Assembly: GCA_002435705.1 (NCBI GenBank)
Contig: DIVA01000092.1
Coordinates: forward strand, 1-16,601
Direction of reading: 5' to 3'
Source: Bacteriovoracaceae bacterium UBA6144
GTDB lineage: Bacteria; Bdellovibrionota; Bacteriovoracia; Bacteriovoracales; Bacteriovoracaceae
DNA length: 16,601 bases
Both the position numbers and the translations under genes were made by a program. Every line of letters begins with the position of its first letter. The first letter of the stretch is position 1. The notes under the pieces are model-generated. The model searched no databases. It was not told where the DNA came from and saw only the letters and a program-made list of their open reading frames with translations. Shown here piece after piece: positions 7,333-14,902 of the stretch.

Positions 7333-7650
7333 ATGAAATTTGGTTTATTAGTTCTTTCATCTTTAGTGCTTGTGAGCTGCGCAACAGGCATCGGCAAAAA
7401 AATGTCACAAACTACTCTCGACGAAATCGAAGCAGGCAAAGGGACACTCACGCGTGATGAAGTTCGTACAAAAATTGGTGCAGCTCCCATGGCACAAATT
7501 GAGCGCGAAGGCATGTCATGTGACTCGTACACCTACTCAGGAATTGTGAACTATTTTATATTCACAAAACAAGATAAGAGCCAAAGTTATAATTTCTGCT
7601 ACGACACGAAGACTCTCGTGCTTAAGCGCGTAGACGGAATGCAGATGTAA
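7333..7650 (+). CDS. Small lipoprotein, BamE/SmpA-like fold
   Basis: The protein has 105 residues. The signal MKFGLLVLSSLVLVSC puts the lipidated cysteine at 16. The mature part contains LTRDEVRTKIGAAP, which matches the helix-loop of BamE/SmpA/OmlA-like small lipoproteins ('L..GMT..EV...LG.P'). A short beta-rich half follows, with two cysteines (MSCDSY and NFCYDT) that could pair. An SD (AAGGAG) lies 5 bases before ATG. True BamE is part of the outer-membrane protein assembly complex; this protein shares the fold and compartment, but function in the Bam complex is not shown. It has its own transcript, as the next genes face away or belong to the other strand. Confidence 0.75.
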   Translation: MKFGLLVLSSLVLVSCATGIGKKMSQTTLDEIEAGKGTLTRDEVRTKIGAAPMAQIEREGMSCDSYTYSGIVNYFIFTKQDKSQSYNFCYDTKTLVLKRVDGMQM

Positions 7651-7759
7651 TTTAATTGGTCTCGGGGATGTCTTAATAAAAGATGGCTTTGACTCTTAAT
7701 TTTATTTTTGTGCAACTTCTTTCATTTGCACAATACGAAGAAGATTTTGAGCAAAAAAA

Positions 7760-7777
7760 GCCCCTCTTTCGAGGGGC
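7760..7777 (-). terminator. Rho-independent terminator of rpsU
   Basis: A 7-bp GC-rich stem pairs GCCCCTC (7760-7766) with GAGGGGC (7771-7777) around a 4-base loop (TTTC on plus). On the minus strand it is followed by seven T residues (7753-7759), and it lies just after the rpsU stop. On the plus strand the tail is poor, so the lipoprotein gene to the left is probably not ended by it. Confidence 0.9.
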
Positions 7778-7784
7778 CGTTTAA

Positions 7785-8003
7785 CTAGAGCTTAGTAGAC
7801 ACTTTACGTGTACGACCTTCCGTCTTACGACGACGCTTCTGAGCGTTTTCGAGTTTTTCTTTCTTCATTACTGAAGGCTTTTTATACTCGGACTTCGCGC
7901 GGTACATCTGGACGATGCCTGAAGCATCGCAAAGACGCTTGAATTTTTTCAAGGCTTTATCGACAGGAAATCTCTCATCAATATTCAATCTTAGTTCAGC
8001 CAT
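7785..8003 (-). CDS. rpsU: 30S ribosomal protein bS21
   Basis: The protein has 72 residues; the usual length is about 70. The N-terminal half matches bS21 (LRLNIDERFPVDKALKKFKR, then CDASGI), and the C-terminal half is a highly basic helix (KRRRKTEGRTRKV). bS21 binds the 30S platform next to the anti-SD of 16S rRNA and helps translation initiation. ATG at 8003 is chosen since the near-perfect SD AAGGAGGTGA lies directly upstream; GTG at 8012 overlaps the SD and is unlikely. A hairpin lies in the leader at 8034-8049, and an efficient terminator follows the gene. It is a single-gene unit divergent from rarA. Confidence 0.95.
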   Translation of the reverse strand: MAELRLNIDERFPVDKALKKFKRLCDASGIVQMYRAKSEYKKPSVMKKEKLENAQKRRRKTEGRTRKVSTKL

Positions 8004-8033
8004 GAAATTCACCTCCTTCCGGCGAGCATTAAG

Positions 8034-8049
8034 AGCTGTTAAAACAGCT
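8034..8049 (-). promoter_or_regulatory. Hairpin in the rpsU leader
   Basis: AGCTGTT (8034-8040) pairs perfectly with AACAGCT (8043-8049) around a 2-base centre, 30-45 bases ahead of the rpsU ATG. A second inverted repeat, CCCTA-ACA-TAGGG (8057-8069), lies just upstream. They may be an mRNA structure in the rpsU leader or operator sites between divergent rpsU and rarA. No T-tract follows on either strand, so they are not terminators. Confidence 0.4.
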
Positions 8050-8107
8050 TAAATTTCCCTAACATAGGGAGGCTAAACGTAACACTCCCCCCCCTTGGTG
8101 GTCAACG

Positions 8108-9343
8108 ATGAACTCACAACTTGGCTTATTTTCTACCCCTTCCTCTGATCCTCTGGCGCTTAAAATGCGGCCTCAGACCCTGTCAGACTACGTGGGTCAA
8201 ACGCGGGTGGTGCAAGAGATTCAAAGCTTTGGCCACGATATTCCCCATCTGGTGCTATGGGGGCCTCCGGGAACTGGGAAAACCACCTTGGCCCATATCC
8301 TGGCGCGCGAAGTGGGTGGAGAAATTTTTAGCTTCAATGCCGTCCTCTCCGGAGTGCCGGAACTCAGAAAACTGATCGCTGAGATTGAGGGGTTTAAAGA
8401 GTCCTCAAGCAAGAAAGCTGTGCTCTTCATCGATGAAATTCATCGTTTCAATAAGTCTCAGCAAGATGCCCTTCTTCCCTACTTGGAGCGTGGAGATTTT
8501 CTCTTCATCGGCGCCACCACTGAGTACCCGCAAACCAGTCTCAACCGTGCGCTACTCTCACGGATTAGAGTGCTCGAACTGAAAGGTCACACTGAACCAG
8601 GGCTCATCACAATCCTTGAGAAGGCCATCGGTGAACTCAAGTGTGACGACCTCAAGACCTTCGTCGCCGAGATCGCGCGCTGGAGTAATGGGGACGCCAG
8701 AAGCGCACTCAACACCCTATCTCTTCTTTCAACGCAAAAACCTGAAGTCCTCGCGGATGCAGAAAAACTTAAAACTCTCCTACAAAAACAGCGGGCCTTT
8801 GATAAAAACCAAGACCGCCACTACGATGTGATCTCCGCCTTCATTAAGAGTATCCGTGGCTCTGATCCCGATGCCGCTCTCCTGTGGCTTGCCGTCATGC
8901 TCGATGGTGGTGAAGACCCGATTTTCATCGCCCGTCGTTTGATGATTCTTGCCAGTGAAGATGTGGGCCTTGCGAACTCTCAGGCCCTGCAGGTCGCCTG
9001 CAACGCGCACTACGTGTGTCAGCAGATCGGAATGCCAGAAGCGCGCATCACACTTTCCCATGCCACCACCTTTCTGGCGCTCTCACCGAAATCCAATAGC
9101 GTCTACGAAGGCATTAACGCCGCTTTAAGTTTTGTTTCCGAGCACCCCACCCTTCCGGTGCCCGGGCATCTGTCGAGCGTGGGAGCTGAGAAAAAAAATT
9201 ATAAATACCCACACTCTTTTCCCATGCATTTCACGCCTCAGGTCTATCGACCTAACGAGGCCAGCCTCTCACGGTTCTATCAACCAGGGACGATGGGATC
9301 AGAGGGAGCGCTGAATGAGATTTGGAAAAAGTTTACCAACTAA
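8108..9343 (+). CDS. rarA: RarA replication-associated recombination ATPase (AAA+)
   Basis: The 411 residues compare with 447 in E. coli RarA. The start is a typical RarA N-terminus (RPQTLSDYVGQ). Walker A GPPGTGKTT lies at 52-60, Walker B LFIDEIHRFN at 106-115, and an arginine-finger segment LLSRIRVLEL at 149-158. The sensor-1 region is GATTEYP instead of the family's usual GATTENP (Y140). The C-terminal half matches the RarA/WRNIP1 domain (YDVISAFIKSIRGSDPDAAL, then ASEDVGLAN and YKYPHSFP). RarA acts at stalled replication forks and interacts with the replisome and single-strand binding protein. The start has a poor SD. Its stop overlaps the convergent peptidase stop by 4 bases (CTAA at 9340-9343), so no separate terminator lies between them. 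Confidence 0.93.
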   Translation: MNSQLGLFSTPSSDPLALKMRPQTLSDYVGQTRVVQEIQSFGHDIPHLVLWGPPGTGKTTLAHILAREVGGEIFSFNAVLSGVPELRKLIAEIEGFKESSSKKAVLFIDEIHRFNKSQQDALLPYLERGDFLFIGATTEYPQTSLNRALLSRIRVLELKGHTEPGLITILEKAIGELKCDDLKTFVAEIARWSNGDARSALNTLSLLSTQKPEVLADAEKLKTLLQKQRAFDKNQDRHYDVISAFIKSIRGSDPDAALLWLAVMLDGGEDPIFIARRLMILASEDVGLANSQALQVACNAHYVCQQIGMPEARITLSHATTFLALSPKSNSVYEGINAALSFVSEHPTLPVPGHLSSVGAEKKNYKYPHSFPMHFTPQVYRPNEASLSRFYQPGTMGSEGALNEIWKKFTN

Positions 9344-11151
9344 TTTTTATGTTTTTTGATATAGCGCTCTACGCGTTTTTCAAGTAACACCAGAGGCAAT
9401 GCCCCTCCACCAATGATTGTGTCGTGAAAAGTTTTGATATCAAATTTTGAGCCTAATTGTTTTTTTGCTTTTTCACGCATCTCAAGAATTTTTATCATGC
9501 CTACTTTGTAGGAGACAGCACGTCCTGGGCCAATCAAATGTCGACGAACCTCAGACAAAATAACATCATCCGAGAGCGGAGTTTTCTCTTTGTAAAAAGC
9601 CACCGCCTGCTCTTCAGTCCAACCTTTGGTGTGTAGCCCTGTATCGACCACTAGGCGCACAGAGCGCCACATTTCAAGAGTCAGTCGGCCAAAGTCTGAG
9701 AATCCATCTTTGTAGCCACCCATCTCTTTGGCCAAGTACTCAGCATAGAGGGCCCAGCCTTCACTGAAAGCAGTAAAAGTCGTTAATCGCCGAAAAAGAG
9801 GAAGCTCCTCTATGACCATACCAATAGAGGATTGCAAGTGATGACCCGGAATCCCTTCATGGTAAGCCGTTGCTTCTAGCAAATACTTCGGGCGATTCTT
9901 CATCTCTAGAAGGTGAAGATAAAAAGTCCCAAGCTTTTGACCATCAATGCTACCCGGAGTGTAGTGATTACTGGCCCCTGCTCTTTCGAGCAGTGGCTCC
10001 ACTCGCTTCACAAGCACTTTACTCTTAGGTAAAAATCCAAAAAAATCGGGAAGCCTTTTCATCATGGCCTCCAGTGAATCCTCTGTGGCTTGAATGTAGC
10101 TATTCCGGCCAGGATCTGTGTTGGGATAATAGAATTGGGGAGAATTTTTAAGATAAGCAAAAAAATCAATGAGAGAGCCTTTAAACTTAAGCCTCTCTTT
10201 GGCTTCAAGCATTTCTTTGGTGATCCGGGCCACTTCACGCAACCCCATTCGATGCACTTCCTCCGCGTTCAGGTTCATCGTCGAGTGTTGAGCAAGACGT
10301 TGATTATAGTACGCGACACCATCGGGGTGACGGGAGACACCTGTCGCATTCACGGGCGACTGCTCTCGCTCCCGTTTAAAAAATTCCCGTAAGCTTTCAT
10401 AGGCTGGTTTAAAATGCGTGACAAGAGATGATTGGGCACGGGCCCGTAACAACTGATGGCCTTTATCATCGATTTTTTTATTTTGTTTCAGAAAATCTAG
10501 CTTCGTGAGGATATCTGCCCAAAAGGGAGATAAATTTTCAGACTCAGAAAAAGGCACACCTGTAAGAAAAATATCGACATGAGTAAGGAGGTCATCATAC
10601 AAAAACTGTGGAGGGCGATTGCCTAAGGCCACATACCGCTCAGCACGCTTCATCGTTTCCATCGCTCCTTGAGAGACACCTTGGATGCGATCGATATAAG
10701 CTTCCATGTCAGAAGCTTCTTCTACCTTATGTTGTCGAATTAAAAAGGGTGGAAGCAGTGCAAACGCCTTCTGCCTGTCACTAAAAACATAATGATGGGT
10801 TTTAAATTTATCAATTTCACGCAACTGTTCATAGCTATAAACCCAAAGGTCATAGGAAGTCTGGGACTCTTCGTCTAAAAGATTGTAATTAAATTTTTCC
10901 CTTAACTCTTTAACCGTTCCGGCCATCCACTCGAGCCTGTCTTCATCTTCTTTTTCGGTTAACAAATCCACTTGGCTGTACTTATCTCTGCGTCCAAATT
11001 GTGTCATAAGCAATGGACTCGACTGAAGCTGCTGTTCAAATTTTTCGTTAAACCAGCGATTTAAACGCTGCGCCTGAGACTCCGTGTTTTGGGCCATTGA
11101 AAGATCCGGTGCGAGAACAAAAAGAAGGATGAGGTTGAATAAAAGCTTCAT
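9340..11151 (-). CDS. Secreted DUF885 family peptidase-like protein
   Basis: The protein has 603 residues, the normal DUF885 length. The signal peptide is MKLLFNLILLFVLAPDLSMA, with cleavage after residue 20, so it is exported to the periplasm or beyond. The zinc-peptidase-like motif YHEGIPGHH (H431, E432, H437, H438) is followed 26 residues later by AFSEGWALYAE (E464), as in the family's active-site signature, and GLHTKGWT (H507) fits too. The likely role is metal-dependent peptide hydrolysis, but the substrate is unknown. The start at 11151 is coupled to the outer-membrane protein gene before it by TGATG, a 1-base overlap. It is the last gene of a run that begins with lpdA. The C-terminus overlaps rarA by four bases, tail to tail. 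Confidence 0.88.
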   Translation of the reverse strand: MKLLFNLILLFVLAPDLSMAQNTESQAQRLNRWFNEKFEQQLQSSPLLMTQFGRRDKYSQVDLLTEKEDEDRLEWMAGTVKELREKFNYNLLDEESQTSYDLWVYSYEQLREIDKFKTHHYVFSDRQKAFALLPPFLIRQHKVEEASDMEAYIDRIQGVSQGAMETMKRAERYVALGNRPPQFLYDDLLTHVDIFLTGVPFSESENLSPFWADILTKLDFLKQNKKIDDKGHQLLRARAQSSLVTHFKPAYESLREFFKREREQSPVNATGVSRHPDGVAYYNQRLAQHSTMNLNAEEVHRMGLREVARITKEMLEAKERLKFKGSLIDFFAYLKNSPQFYYPNTDPGRNSYIQATEDSLEAMMKRLPDFFGFLPKSKVLVKRVEPLLERAGASNHYTPGSIDGQKLGTFYLHLLEMKNRPKYLLEATAYHEGIPGHHLQSSIGMVIEELPLFRRLTTFTAFSEGWALYAEYLAKEMGGYKDGFSDFGRLTLEMWRSVRLVVDTGLHTKGWTEEQAVAFYKEKTPLSDDVILSEVRRHLIGPGRAVSYKVGMIKILEMREKAKKQLGSKFDIKTFHDTIIGGGALPLVLLEKRVERYIKKHKN

Positions 11152-12086
11152 CAGAAATAACTCGTCAATTGACCGGAAAGAAAATTAGCGTCACCCAGGG
11201 CCAGATCATAGCGCTTTTCTTGCGAGAAGTTTTCTGCTTCAAAGACTCGTCGATTAAAGGCATGTCCCGCCTCCACTCTCCACTGAAACACAAATGGAAT
11301 AATCGCCCCCTGAGCAATCAATGAAAGTTTTTGCTCCACAAAGAAAAATCGCTCTTCGCGGTTAAGTCGGTCATCGGTCAAGAACTGCTGGGGTCTATGT
11401 TCAAAGGCGATCGCAATTTGATGAAATGGTTTCCATGAGTAACTCCCCTCTAATTGATGATTCCAAGGAAAGAAATTCAGCATCTGGTAACCGAAACCAT
11501 TATCGAAGCGCTTGCGCCAAAAAACAAAAGGTAGTCCTAAAAGCAGAGTCTCTTCTCGAGAGGCCCTGGAGACGTAAAAGAAGCCAGGGATCGGAATGTT
11601 GTTGGCAAAATTTCGATTATTCGACCAGTTTACAGCGACCCACCACCTCTCACTGGTTTGATGAAGGTAATTAGCAGAAGCCACTGTGTTCTGAGCATCA
11701 TCAAATGGTTTGTCACTGGCAGAACCATAACTAAGATTAAAGCTTCGTACTTTGTTTTGTTTACCATAAGAGCGCCAACCCAGCATGCCCTGAATAGTTC
11801 TGTAATCTTTAAGCCTTTCATCGGGATGATCAAGTTTGACCTCTCCCGCATCTATTCCCATGGAAAATTCATTCTGATTCACATCAACCACAGGTGCCAT
11901 GGCTCGCGCCCGCCAGTGTGAGGTTTGAAGTTTTTCAGGAGATCCAGACACGGTCGATCCCGAATAACTACTTTCTTCGAATTGAAAAAATTTTTTGCTT
12001 TTTCCGGGCTGGAAGAGACTTGCGAAATCTTGGGCCCAACAGGGTGTTGAGCCCAAAACCAGTATCGTGAAAAAAAACTTTATCAG
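11151..12086 (-). CDS. Barrel-like outer-membrane protein with a non-standard start
   Basis: About 311 residues from CTG at 12086, or 310 from ATA at 12083. The only standard start, TTG at 12056, would leave just MGSTPCWAQ before the mature part. Read from CTG or ATA the N-terminus is a regular signal peptide (IKFFFTILVLGSTPCWA|QDF). GAGG lies 7 bases ahead of the CTG. At the junction with E2 the sequence is TGATA, where the next junction in the same run is TGATG, so a coupled ATA start is equally plausible. The mature protein is rich in Phe, Trp and Tyr in strand-like stretches and ends in Phe (LTSYF), as in outer-membrane barrels. The family is not recognised. It is cotranscribed with E2, E3 and the DUF885 peptidase. 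Confidence 0.75.
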   Translation of the reverse strand: MIKFFFTILVLGSTPCWAQDFASLFQPGKSKKFFQFEESSYSGSTVSGSPEKLQTSHWRARAMAPVVDVNQNEFSMGIDAGEVKLDHPDERLKDYRTIQGMLGWRSYGKQNKVRSFNLSYGSASDKPFDDAQNTVASANYLHQTSERWWVAVNWSNNRNFANNIPIPGFFYVSRASREETLLLGLPFVFWRKRFDNGFGYQMLNFFPWNHQLEGSYSWKPFHQIAIAFEHRPQQFLTDDRLNREERFFFVEQKLSLIAQGAIIPFVFQWRVEAGHAFNRRVFEAENFSQEKRYDLALGDANFLSGQLTSYF

Positions 12087-13378
12087 AACAGCGCCTCAGG
12101 GTTCATGTTCTCAAGGTGATACTTCACGCTTGCTAGGAACTTCGAGCCCAACTCACCGTCGATGATACGGTGATCATAAGTGTGCGTGCCATACATCATT
12201 GAACGGATCGCCATGGAGTCGTCTTCCATGACCATCACACGCTTCTTGATCACGCCTGTGGCGAAGATCCCAACCTGTGGCTGGAGGATGACAGGAGTCG
12301 CAAAGAGCACACCGAAAGAGCCGTTGTTGGTGAAAGTGTAGGTTCCACCAGAGAGGTCATCCATGGTGAGTTTTTTGTTACGAGCTTTATTGGCGAGAAT
12401 GTCGAGTTGACGAGCAATACCTGTGAGATTCAAATCTCCAGCATTCTTAATCACCGGCACCACGAGACCATTGCCAGGCACAGCGACTGCACAACCAAGA
12501 TTGATATCTTTCTTCACGACGATGTTGTCACCGTCGACGCTCGAGTTGACCAATGGATTCTCTTTAAGCGCTTGCACGAGAGCGTAGAGGATGAAGTGGG
12601 TGTAGGTGAGGTTAATCCCTTCGCGCTTTTTGAATTCGTTTTTAAACTTTTCACGGAACTTCACAAGCCCGCTCATATCGATCTCATCCACCGAGTTGAC
12701 GTGGGGAGAAGTCTGCTTTGACATCACCATATTCTTGGCGATGGCCTTTCTCATGTTATCCATCGGAATCACTTCCGTGCGTCCCACAGTCATGCCACCA
12801 GCTGGAAGACTGGAGCCTGCCGGAGCAGCTTTGGCTGGAGCAGAAGCCGCAGCTTGCGGGGCCGCGCCTTTGCCACGACTGGCGATATAGCTTTCAAGAT
12901 CAGACTTATTGATGCGACCGCCAGCTCCCGTGCCTTTCACATTCGCCAACTCATTTAAAGAAATGCCGGCTTCTGCGGCCATCGCTTTAACCAGTGGAGT
13001 ATAAAAGCGACGCTCATCACTTGAGTGGGCGGGAGCACTTGGAGCGGCTGCGACAACCGGAGCCGCGGCTTGAGGAGCAGCCACAGCTTGCGGCGCGGGA
13101 GCGGCTTTGGCTGCGGGAGCAGACACGGCTGCACTCATATCATCTTCAATGATGGCAATCGCCTTGCCCACATCCACCGTCGTGCCTTCAGGATAAAGAA
13201 GCTCAACGATTTTTCCTTCAACTGGACTTGGGATTTCAGATTCAACTTTATCCGTTGAGATCTCAAGCAGGATCGCATCCAACTCGATGGTGTCTCCCGC
13301 TTGTTTGTGCCACTTAGTGATTGTACCGGTGGTGATCGACTCGCCCATCTGGGGCATTACAACTTCAACGCGTGCCAT
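12083..13378 (-). CDS. Dihydrolipoamide acyltransferase (E2 of a 2-oxoacid dehydrogenase complex)
   Basis: The protein has 431 residues. A lipoyl domain lies at ~1-78 with lipoylated K44 (ISTDKVESE), followed by an Ala/Pro-rich swinging linker, an E3-binding domain at ~125-167 (YTPLVKAMAAEAGI ... GTGAGGRINKSDL), a second Ala/Pro linker and the catalytic acyltransferase domain from ~200. The active site is HTYDHRIIDG with H403 and D407. E2 forms the core of the complex and passes an acyl group from E1 to CoA in the cytoplasm. The sequence (MPQMGES, one lipoyl domain) is of the 2-oxoglutarate/branched-chain style rather than classic pyruvate E2, but the substrate cannot be decided without E1, which is not in the window. 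AGGAG lies 6 bases before the ATG; the stop is coupled to the next gene. Confidence 0.93.
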   Translation of the reverse strand: MARVEVVMPQMGESITTGTITKWHKQAGDTIELDAILLEISTDKVESEIPSPVEGKIVELLYPEGTTVDVGKAIAIIEDDMSAAVSAPAAKAAPAPQAVAAPQAAAPVVAAAPSAPAHSSDERRFYTPLVKAMAAEAGISLNELANVKGTGAGGRINKSDLESYIASRGKGAAPQAAASAPAKAAPAGSSLPAGGMTVGRTEVIPMDNMRKAIAKNMVMSKQTSPHVNSVDEIDMSGLVKFREKFKNEFKKREGINLTYTHFILYALVQALKENPLVNSSVDGDNIVVKKDINLGCAVAVPGNGLVVPVIKNAGDLNLTGIARQLDILANKARNKKLTMDDLSGGTYTFTNNGSFGVLFATPVILQPQVGIFATGVIKKRVMVMEDDSMAIRSMMYGTHTYDHRIIDGELGSKFLASVKYHLENMNPEALF

Positions 13379-13392
13379 AGTTATCTCCTAAA

Positions 13393-14781
13393 TTAGTAAT
13401 TAAGTGAGCGACCCTTCGCTGCCATCACCGCTTCCGACAGGAACTCTCCAAGAGTTGGATGCGGGTGAACGGTAGCGAAAATTTCTTCATCAATCCCTTC
13501 CATGGTGCGGAAGAGAACGTATTCATGGATCAGTTCAGTGGCTTGCGTGCCCACGATGTGCGCCCCTAAAAGTTCACCGTATTTACCGGTGATGACTTTG
13601 ATGAAGCCATCTTTTTCATTGCTCGCAATGGCTTTGCCATTGGCCATGAAAGGAATTTTTCCTACCTTGTAGTCGAGCTTCTGCTCCTTACAAGCGCGCT
13701 CTGTGAGACCCACGGATGCCACTTGCGGCTGGCAGTAGGTGCATCCAGGAATATTGAGTTTATCAATGGCGTGGGGGTGCTTGCCTGCAAGATGTTCTGC
13801 TGCCACCACACCTTCGTGAGAAGCCGCGTGAGCCAGAAGCGGTGGTCCTGCCACGTCACCAATGGCGTACACTCCAGGAACATTTGTTTGATAGTATTCA
13901 TTCACAGCAATAAAGCCGCGCTCAGTTTTCACGCCGATCTTTTCTAGGCCATAGCCTTCGAGCTGACCAACCATGCCCACAGCGATCAACCCCATATCGA
14001 ATTTAAAATCTTGAGCCTTGCCATTGATGGTGGCCGTGATAGTGACGTCTTTACCGTTATCTTTAGCGCTCACTTTCTCTACGCCCAGATGCATCTTCAC
14101 GCCGTATTTTTTATAGTGCTTCTCCACTTCTAAAGACACATCCGTGTCTTCGATCGGAAGAAGATTTTTTTGCATCTCAAAGATCGTGACGTCGACACCG
14201 AAAGCATTCCAGAAATAGGCAAACTCGACACCAATCGCTCCGGCACCGATGATCCCCACAGATTTCGGAAGTTTCTGAATCGCTAAAGCTTCCCAAGCAC
14301 CCACGAGATTTTTCCCGTTATGCTCAAGACCTGGGAACGTTTTATACTTCGCCCCTGTGGCGATGATCACACTGCCCGCTTGCAGCTCTTCTTTTTTTCC
14401 ATCGTTCATGGTGACTTCAATCACTTTAGCTGTCTTGAAAACACCTTTACCCTGAAAGACTTCGATCTTATTTTTCTTCATGAGGAAAGCGATGCCTTTA
14501 CTCATGCCTGCAGCGATTTCATTAGCACGCTTGACGGCGACGGCGCCATCGAGACCCTCGAGCTTCACGTTCACACCAAGGGACTTAAGGTCGGCCACTT
14601 CATGCACGGAGTGAGCGGATTTTAAAAGAGCTTTCGTAGGAATGCACCCTCGGTTAAGGCAGACCCCTCCGAGTTTATCGTACTCAACGATGGCGACTTT
14701 TTTCCCAAGCTGAGAAGCACGAATAGCCGCTACATAACCCCCTGGGCCTGCACCCAAAACGACAACATCAAAACTTTTCAT
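13393..14781 (-). CDS. lpdA: Dihydrolipoyl dehydrogenase (E3)
   Basis: The 462 residues are the usual length. The FAD-binding motif GAGPGGYVAA lies at 10-19. The redox-active disulfide C41/C46 sits in GGVCLNRGCIPTK, the NAD-binding motif is GIIGAGAIGVEFAYF, and the FAD-phosphate segment YAIGDVAGPPLLAH. The dimer-interface catalytic pair is H441 and E446 in HPHPTLGE. It reoxidises the dihydrolipoyl group of E2 and passes electrons to NAD+. Its start has AAGGAT about 5 bases before ATG 14781. It is the first gene of a four-gene run, 14 bases ahead of the E2 gene, and divergent from the exonuclease gene. No other copy is seen in the window. Confidence 0.97.
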   Translation of the reverse strand: MKSFDVVVLGAGPGGYVAAIRASQLGKKVAIVEYDKLGGVCLNRGCIPTKALLKSAHSVHEVADLKSLGVNVKLEGLDGAVAVKRANEIAAGMSKGIAFLMKKNKIEVFQGKGVFKTAKVIEVTMNDGKKEELQAGSVIIATGAKYKTFPGLEHNGKNLVGAWEALAIQKLPKSVGIIGAGAIGVEFAYFWNAFGVDVTIFEMQKNLLPIEDTDVSLEVEKHYKKYGVKMHLGVEKVSAKDNGKDVTITATINGKAQDFKFDMGLIAVGMVGQLEGYGLEKIGVKTERGFIAVNEYYQTNVPGVYAIGDVAGPPLLAHAASHEGVVAAEHLAGKHPHAIDKLNIPGCTYCQPQVASVGLTERACKEQKLDYKVGKIPFMANGKAIASNEKDGFIKVITGKYGELLGAHIVGTQATELIHEYVLFRTMEGIDEEIFATVHPHPTLGEFLSEAVMAAKGRSLNY

Positions 14782-14800
14782 TTCGATCCTTTTTCAGTGA

Positions 14801-14838
14801 ACTTATAAGTCTCTTCACTTTGCTGTGATGCGCCGCAT
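14801..14838. promoter_or_regulatory. Palindromes in the lpdA/exonuclease divergent control region
   Basis: ACTTATAAGT at 14801-14810 is a perfect 10-base palindrome that also supplies a -10-like TATAAG on the lpdA strand. ATGCG-C-CGCAT at 14828-14838 is a second perfect inverted repeat. Both lie in the 121-base divergent gap and could be operator sites controlling lpdA, but no regulator is known here. A TTGACA lies on the minus strand at 14841-14846, with no good -10 at the right distance. Confidence 0.35.
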
Positions 14839-14866
14839 TTTGTCAATGAAAGTTCAGCACTTCCGC

Positions 14867-14895
14867 TAGACTTAAAGCGTACATGACGCTATAAG
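14867..14895 (+). promoter_or_regulatory. Candidate promoter of the exonuclease gene, likely leaderless
   Basis: TAGACT (14867-14872), a 17-base spacer and TATAAG (14890-14895) form a fair housekeeping-type promoter. The expected transcription start, 7-8 bases after the -10, falls at the A of the ATG (14903). No SD precedes that ATG (CTCTCC), which agrees with a leaderless mRNA. Confidence 0.45.
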
Positions 14896-14902
14896 ACTCT
14901 CC

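Noticed and set aside
7112..7457. Two plus-strand frames between the kinase and the BamE-like lipoprotein
   Set aside because: No SD, weak or no start codon and no recognisable fold; one runs out of frame through the real lipoprotein gene. The first (7112-7297) has protein-like composition and could be a decayed gene, but the evidence is too thin.
12606..13258. Plus-strand frames opposite the E2 gene
   Set aside because: They result from the Ala/Pro-rich codon pattern of the E2 linkers. They have no SD, and E2 is certain on the other strand.
14841..14846. Perfect TTGACA on the lpdA strand as its -35 box
   Set aside because: No acceptable -10 box lies 16-18 bases downstream; the better -10 (TATAAG, 14801-14810 palindrome) is too far away.
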